Below are positions 61,733 through 64,000 of a DNA stretch of 64,000 nt, piece by piece (positions within the stretch are counted from its first letter, which is position 1; every line of letters begins with the position of its first letter). Below the pieces are notes generated by a model. It saw only the letters and a list, made by a program, of their open reading frames with translations. It was not told the origin of the DNA and made no database searches. A program made the position numbers and the translations under genes. Origin of the DNA: Chitinophagaceae bacterium (lineage in GTDB: Bacteria; Bacteroidota; Bacteroidia; Chitinophagales; Chitinophagaceae); assembly GCA_023229465.1 (NCBI GenBank), contig JALNZE010000008.1:74651-138650 (forward strand). Reading direction: 5' to 3'.

Positions 61733-62118
61733 TGCATTTTACCAGGAAAAAATTATACAACCACATTCATCAGTTTCTTCAAGCCCTGGAGCATGCCGGT
61801 TACCCCATCGACAAAGTCATATTATTTGGATCCTATGCAAAAGGCCAGCCGCATGAATACAGTGATATTGACCTCGCTATCTGGTCGCCCATGTTCAGTG
61901 ATGACCATTTAGAGGACAAAGAAAAACTCAGAGCCCTTTTACAACAATACGGTCCCATACAACTTCACCCCTACCCAACCCGGGAAACAGCCAATGAAGA
62001 CCCGTTTATCGGAGAGATTGAAAGAACAGGAGTGGAAATATTGACCAAAGACTTTCTTCCCTCATACTCCCCTAAATTTGCCCCATGCAAATTTCTATCA
62101 TCGGGCTCGGATATGTAG
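61732..62118 (+). CDS. MNT-type nucleotidyltransferase
   Basis: The 128-residue protein has VILFGSYAKGQPHEYSDIDL near residues 29-48, the GS-x10-DxD signature. The last 12 or so residues (after FLPSYSPK) are encoded over the start of the dehydrogenase gene and are probably a non-conserved tail. It is coupled to the HEPN gene upstream and to the sugar dehydrogenase downstream by a 34-base overlap, an unusual linkage of a TA-like pair to a sugar gene. Confidence 0.8.
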   Translation: MHFTRKKLYNHIHQFLQALEHAGYPIDKVILFGSYAKGQPHEYSDIDLAIWSPMFSDDHLEDKEKLRALLQQYGPIQLHPYPTRETANEDPFIGEIERTGVEILTKDFLPSYSPKFAPCKFLSSGSDM

Positions 62119-63368
62119 GGTTACCACTGGCCATGGCTTTTGGCGAAAAATACCGCGTGCTGGGGTATGATATTGATCCCAAAAGAATAGCGGAATTAAG
62201 GGCGGGGAATGATCATACGCTGGAAGTAAAAGAGGAGGCGCTGTTGGCATTGATTGATCATTACCAACAAAACGATGAGGCTGCCGGCATCTTTTTTACG
62301 GATGATGTAAGTGAGCTAAAGGATTGCAATACTTATATCATCACTGTGCCTACACCGGTGGACAGCAACCATGCGCCTGATCTGGCTCTATTAAAAATGG
62401 CTACTGAGACGGTAGCCGGTATTTTAAAAAAAGGCGATATCGTTATCTATGAATCAACCGTATTCCCGGGATGCACCGAAGAAATAGCCGTGCCCATACT
62501 GGAAAAATTATCGGGATTGATGTTTAATATGGATTTCTTCTGCGGCTACTCGCCGGAGCGCATAAATCCGGGCGATAAAAAAAGAACGATTGGGGATATC
62601 CGTAAAATAACTTCGGGGTCAACGCAGGCAACCCGTGAGAGGGTTGATGCATTGTATGCATCCATAATAAAAGCCGGCACCTATTCCGCGCCTTCCATTA
62701 AAATTGCGGAAGCCGCCAAAGTAATTGAGAATACCCAACGCGATATTAATATCGCTTTTGTAAATGAGCTGGCCCGGATTTTTCACGTGCTGGATATTGA
62801 TACCCGCGAGGTACTGAAAGCCGCGGCCACCAAATGGAATTTCCTTCCCTTTGAACCCGGCCTGGTGGGCGGACACTGTATTGGCATTGACCCCTATTAC
62901 CTGGCCGATAAGGCCCGCGCTGTTGGCTACGACCCCGCCATCATTGTATCCGCGCGCAAAATGAATGATAGCATGGGCGGTTATGTGGCCCAACGGGTAA
63001 TTGACCTGATGGCCCAAAAAGCCGTTCTCCATCCCGGCGCCGAAGTGTTAATTATGGGCATCACTTTCAAAGAAAATTTCGCGGATGTGCGCAATAGTAA
63101 AGTGGTGGATATTATACAGGCCCTCAATGCCTGTCATCTTTCCCTCACTATCTACGACCCCGTTGCCAACCCCGGTGAGGTTATGAAAGCGTATGGTTTA
63201 CAAAGCAGTACCACTATTGATACAACAAAAAAATACGCGGCGATTATTATAGCTGTTGGGCATGCGGCATTTTTAAATTTGGATTATGATTCGATGCTGA
63301 TTGAAAATGGTGTTTTGTTTGATGTGAAAGGGGTATTGGAAATGGATAGAGTGGATGGGAGGCTGTGA
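62085..63368 (+). CDS. Nucleotide-sugar 6-dehydrogenase (UDP-HexNAc/TviB-WbpO type)
   Basis: The 427-residue protein has GLGYVGLPLA at 7-16, ESTVFPGCTEE, YSPERINPGD, the lysine-bearing KIAEAAKVIENTQRDINIAF and the catalytic-cysteine motif GGHCIGIDPYYL, then a C-terminal UDP-binding domain. The YSPERINPGD and GGHCIGIDPYYL forms point to UDP-N-acetylhexosamine dehydrogenases (TviB/WbpO/WbpA class) rather than UDP-glucose dehydrogenase. It oxidises C-6 to a uronic acid. The start overlaps the MNT gene, but the Rossmann strand requires it. Confidence 0.88.
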   Translation: MQISIIGLGYVGLPLAMAFGEKYRVLGYDIDPKRIAELRAGNDHTLEVKEEALLALIDHYQQNDEAAGIFFTDDVSELKDCNTYIITVPTPVDSNHAPDLALLKMATETVAGILKKGDIVIYESTVFPGCTEEIAVPILEKLSGLMFNMDFFCGYSPERINPGDKKRTIGDIRKITSGSTQATRERVDALYASIIKAGTYSAPSIKIAEAAKVIENTQRDINIAFVNELARIFHVLDIDTREVLKAAATKWNFLPFEPGLVGGHCIGIDPYYLADKARAVGYDPAIIVSARKMNDSMGGYVAQRVIDLMAQKAVLHPGAEVLIMGITFKENFADVRNSKVVDIIQALNACHLSLTIYDPVANPGEVMKAYGLQSSTTIDTTKKYAAIIIAVGHAAFLNLDYDSMLIENGVLFDVKGVLEMDRVDGRL

Positions 63369-63469
63369 GGAAGGTCTTTCGGCACTAACCGTTCCGCATC
63401 AAAAGACACACCGCATTCGCCACCAATCCTTCCTCAGTGGTAACAAATGGAAGAAACTATTTTCTTTCT

Positions 63470-63694
63470 CTAAAATTGTATCAATTCCTCAACAGGCACC
63501 CCCAACCCTTCTGAAAGGGCCAGTAACATCGTAAGCGAGGGATTGGTGACGCCTTTCTCAATTCTGTGTATCTGGCTAAAATCAACATCAGCATTATCTG
63601 CAAGCTTTCGTAAACTTAATTTTTTTTCGTTCCTGATTTTTTCGAGGTGCTTCCCGAACTTTTTTAATATTTTCTCATCCCTGGTACGATTCAT
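63470..63694 (-). CDS. XRE-family helix-turn-helix regulator
   Basis: The 74-residue protein is a single Cro/CI-type domain: KKFGKHLEKIRNEKKLSLRK, LADNADVDFSQIHRIEKGVT and PSLTMLLALSEGLGVPVEEL. It lacks a ligand or toxin domain. Such small XRE proteins often autoregulate or accompany TA or restriction genes. It is divergent from the short plus-strand frame at 63823. Confidence 0.88.
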   Translation of the reverse strand: MNRTRDEKILKKFGKHLEKIRNEKKLSLRKLADNADVDFSQIHRIEKGVTNPSLTMLLALSEGLGVPVEELIQF

Positions 63695-63822
63695 TAACGA
63701 AATTTCAAAGAAATACGGAAAAATATTGTAGGATTATTAGCATACATTGTAAAATATTTTACTTATCTTCAAGCTCGCATAGTTTACATCTGATTACTCA
63801 CAGAACCTGGAAATTTCAATAT

Positions 63823-63930
63823 ATGAGACAGGAACTTACAACCGGCAGTATCAGTTTTCACCTTTTAGAAGGTAAAAGCCTGGTGCTGCTGAAAACCAAC
63901 TTCAGTAAGAAGCCCAAAAACCCGGTGTAG
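63823..63930 (+). CDS. Possible 35-residue peptide
   Basis: An ATG-started frame encodes MRQELTTGSISFHLLEGKSL and fifteen more residues ending KNPV. It is divergent from the XRE gene, with 128 bases between the starts. I do not recognise the product. It may be a true small protein or chance; codon use looks like the neighbouring genes. Confidence 0.3.
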   Translation: MRQELTTGSISFHLLEGKSLVLLKTNFSKKPKNPV

Positions 63931-64000
63931 CCAATTCTCCCCACCGGTTAGGGGTATTGCTATGCTACAGCCACTCCCCCTTCTCATTCATTTTATTGTT

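Noticed and set aside
63367..63435. gaggaagg and ccttcctc after the dehydrogenase as a terminator stem
   Set aside because: The stem is short, the loop exceeds 50 bases and no T-run follows.
1..64000. tRNA or rRNA genes as insertion anchors
   Set aside because: No cloverleaf-like or rRNA sequence was recognised in any gap; a dedicated covariance-model search would be needed to exclude small RNAs.

Overview
The window is a surface-polysaccharide (O-antigen or capsule/exopolysaccharide) locus from a member of the Bacteroidota, most likely a Chitinophagaceae-like organism. The evidence is an AT-rich sequence, start codons without clear Shine-Dalgarno sequences, occasional TAnnTTTG-type -7 boxes, a Wza/Wzz export pair of Bacteroidota style, and a repeat-rich flank full of HEPN/MNT and other toxin-antitoxin (TA) genes. 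The taxonomic call is inference; no rRNA or housekeeping marker is present.

From about 53.7 kb down to base 1 nearly every gene is on the minus strand, closely packed, often with ATGA or TAATG overlaps, so the main operon reads from right to left. It opens with the outer-membrane exporter (Wza, 51.2-53.7 kb), the chain-length regulator (Wzz, 50.1-51.2 kb) and a PglK-like ABC flippase (48.1-49.9 kb). Blocks of nucleotide-sugar genes follow: an FdtA/FdtB-type 3-amino-3,6-dideoxyhexose set with a branched-sugar C-methyltransferase (42.1-47.0 kb); a CMP-ulosonic-acid set built around a CBS-NeuB-SAF-TIM-barrel fusion and a NeuA-like cytidylyltransferase (34.3-41.1 kb); a Gmd paralogue (32.4-33.4 kb); a CDP-4-keto-6-deoxyglucose set RfbF/RfbG with an RmlC-like epimerase and a reductase (27.1-30.4 kb); a GDP-heptose set HddA/GmhA/HddC (21.0-24.3 kb); and a complete UDP-L-FucNAc set FnlA/B/C followed by a WbuB-like transferase and a WecA-like phosphoglycosyl transferase (9.7-15.6 kb). 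Glycosyltransferases, a probable Wzy polymerase (17.2-18.6 kb), methyltransferases and a deacetylase lie between these blocks. The left end holds a membrane glycosyltransferase fused to a uridine-kinase-like P-loop domain that runs off the window.

From 53.7 to 62 kb the character changes. This stretch holds dispersed palindromic repeats, TA and TA-like pairs (ParE, two HEPN-MNT pairs, DUF2683), a winged-helix/nucleotidyltransferase protein, and the GDP-L-fucose genes gmd and fcl. Two toxin genes (a DUF86-type HEPN and a YoeB-like RNase) are cut off exactly where a repeat begins while their antitoxins stay intact. The gmd-fcl junction is filled by a 642-bp element made of a GIY-YIG nuclease gene between two almost identical 132-bp palindromic repeats in direct orientation. 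I regard this as the best candidate for an undescribed mobile system here. The right end carries a nucleotide-sugar 6-dehydrogenase and a small XRE regulator.

Together the genes predict a complex heteropolysaccharide containing L-FucNAc, L-fucose, a D,D-heptose derivative, amino and/or branched 6-deoxyhexoses, a CMP-activated ulosonic acid and possibly a uronic acid. It would be assembled on undecaprenyl phosphate, flipped by the ABC transporter, polymerised by Wzy and exported through Wza. Sugar identities are inferred from enzyme families, not demonstrated.
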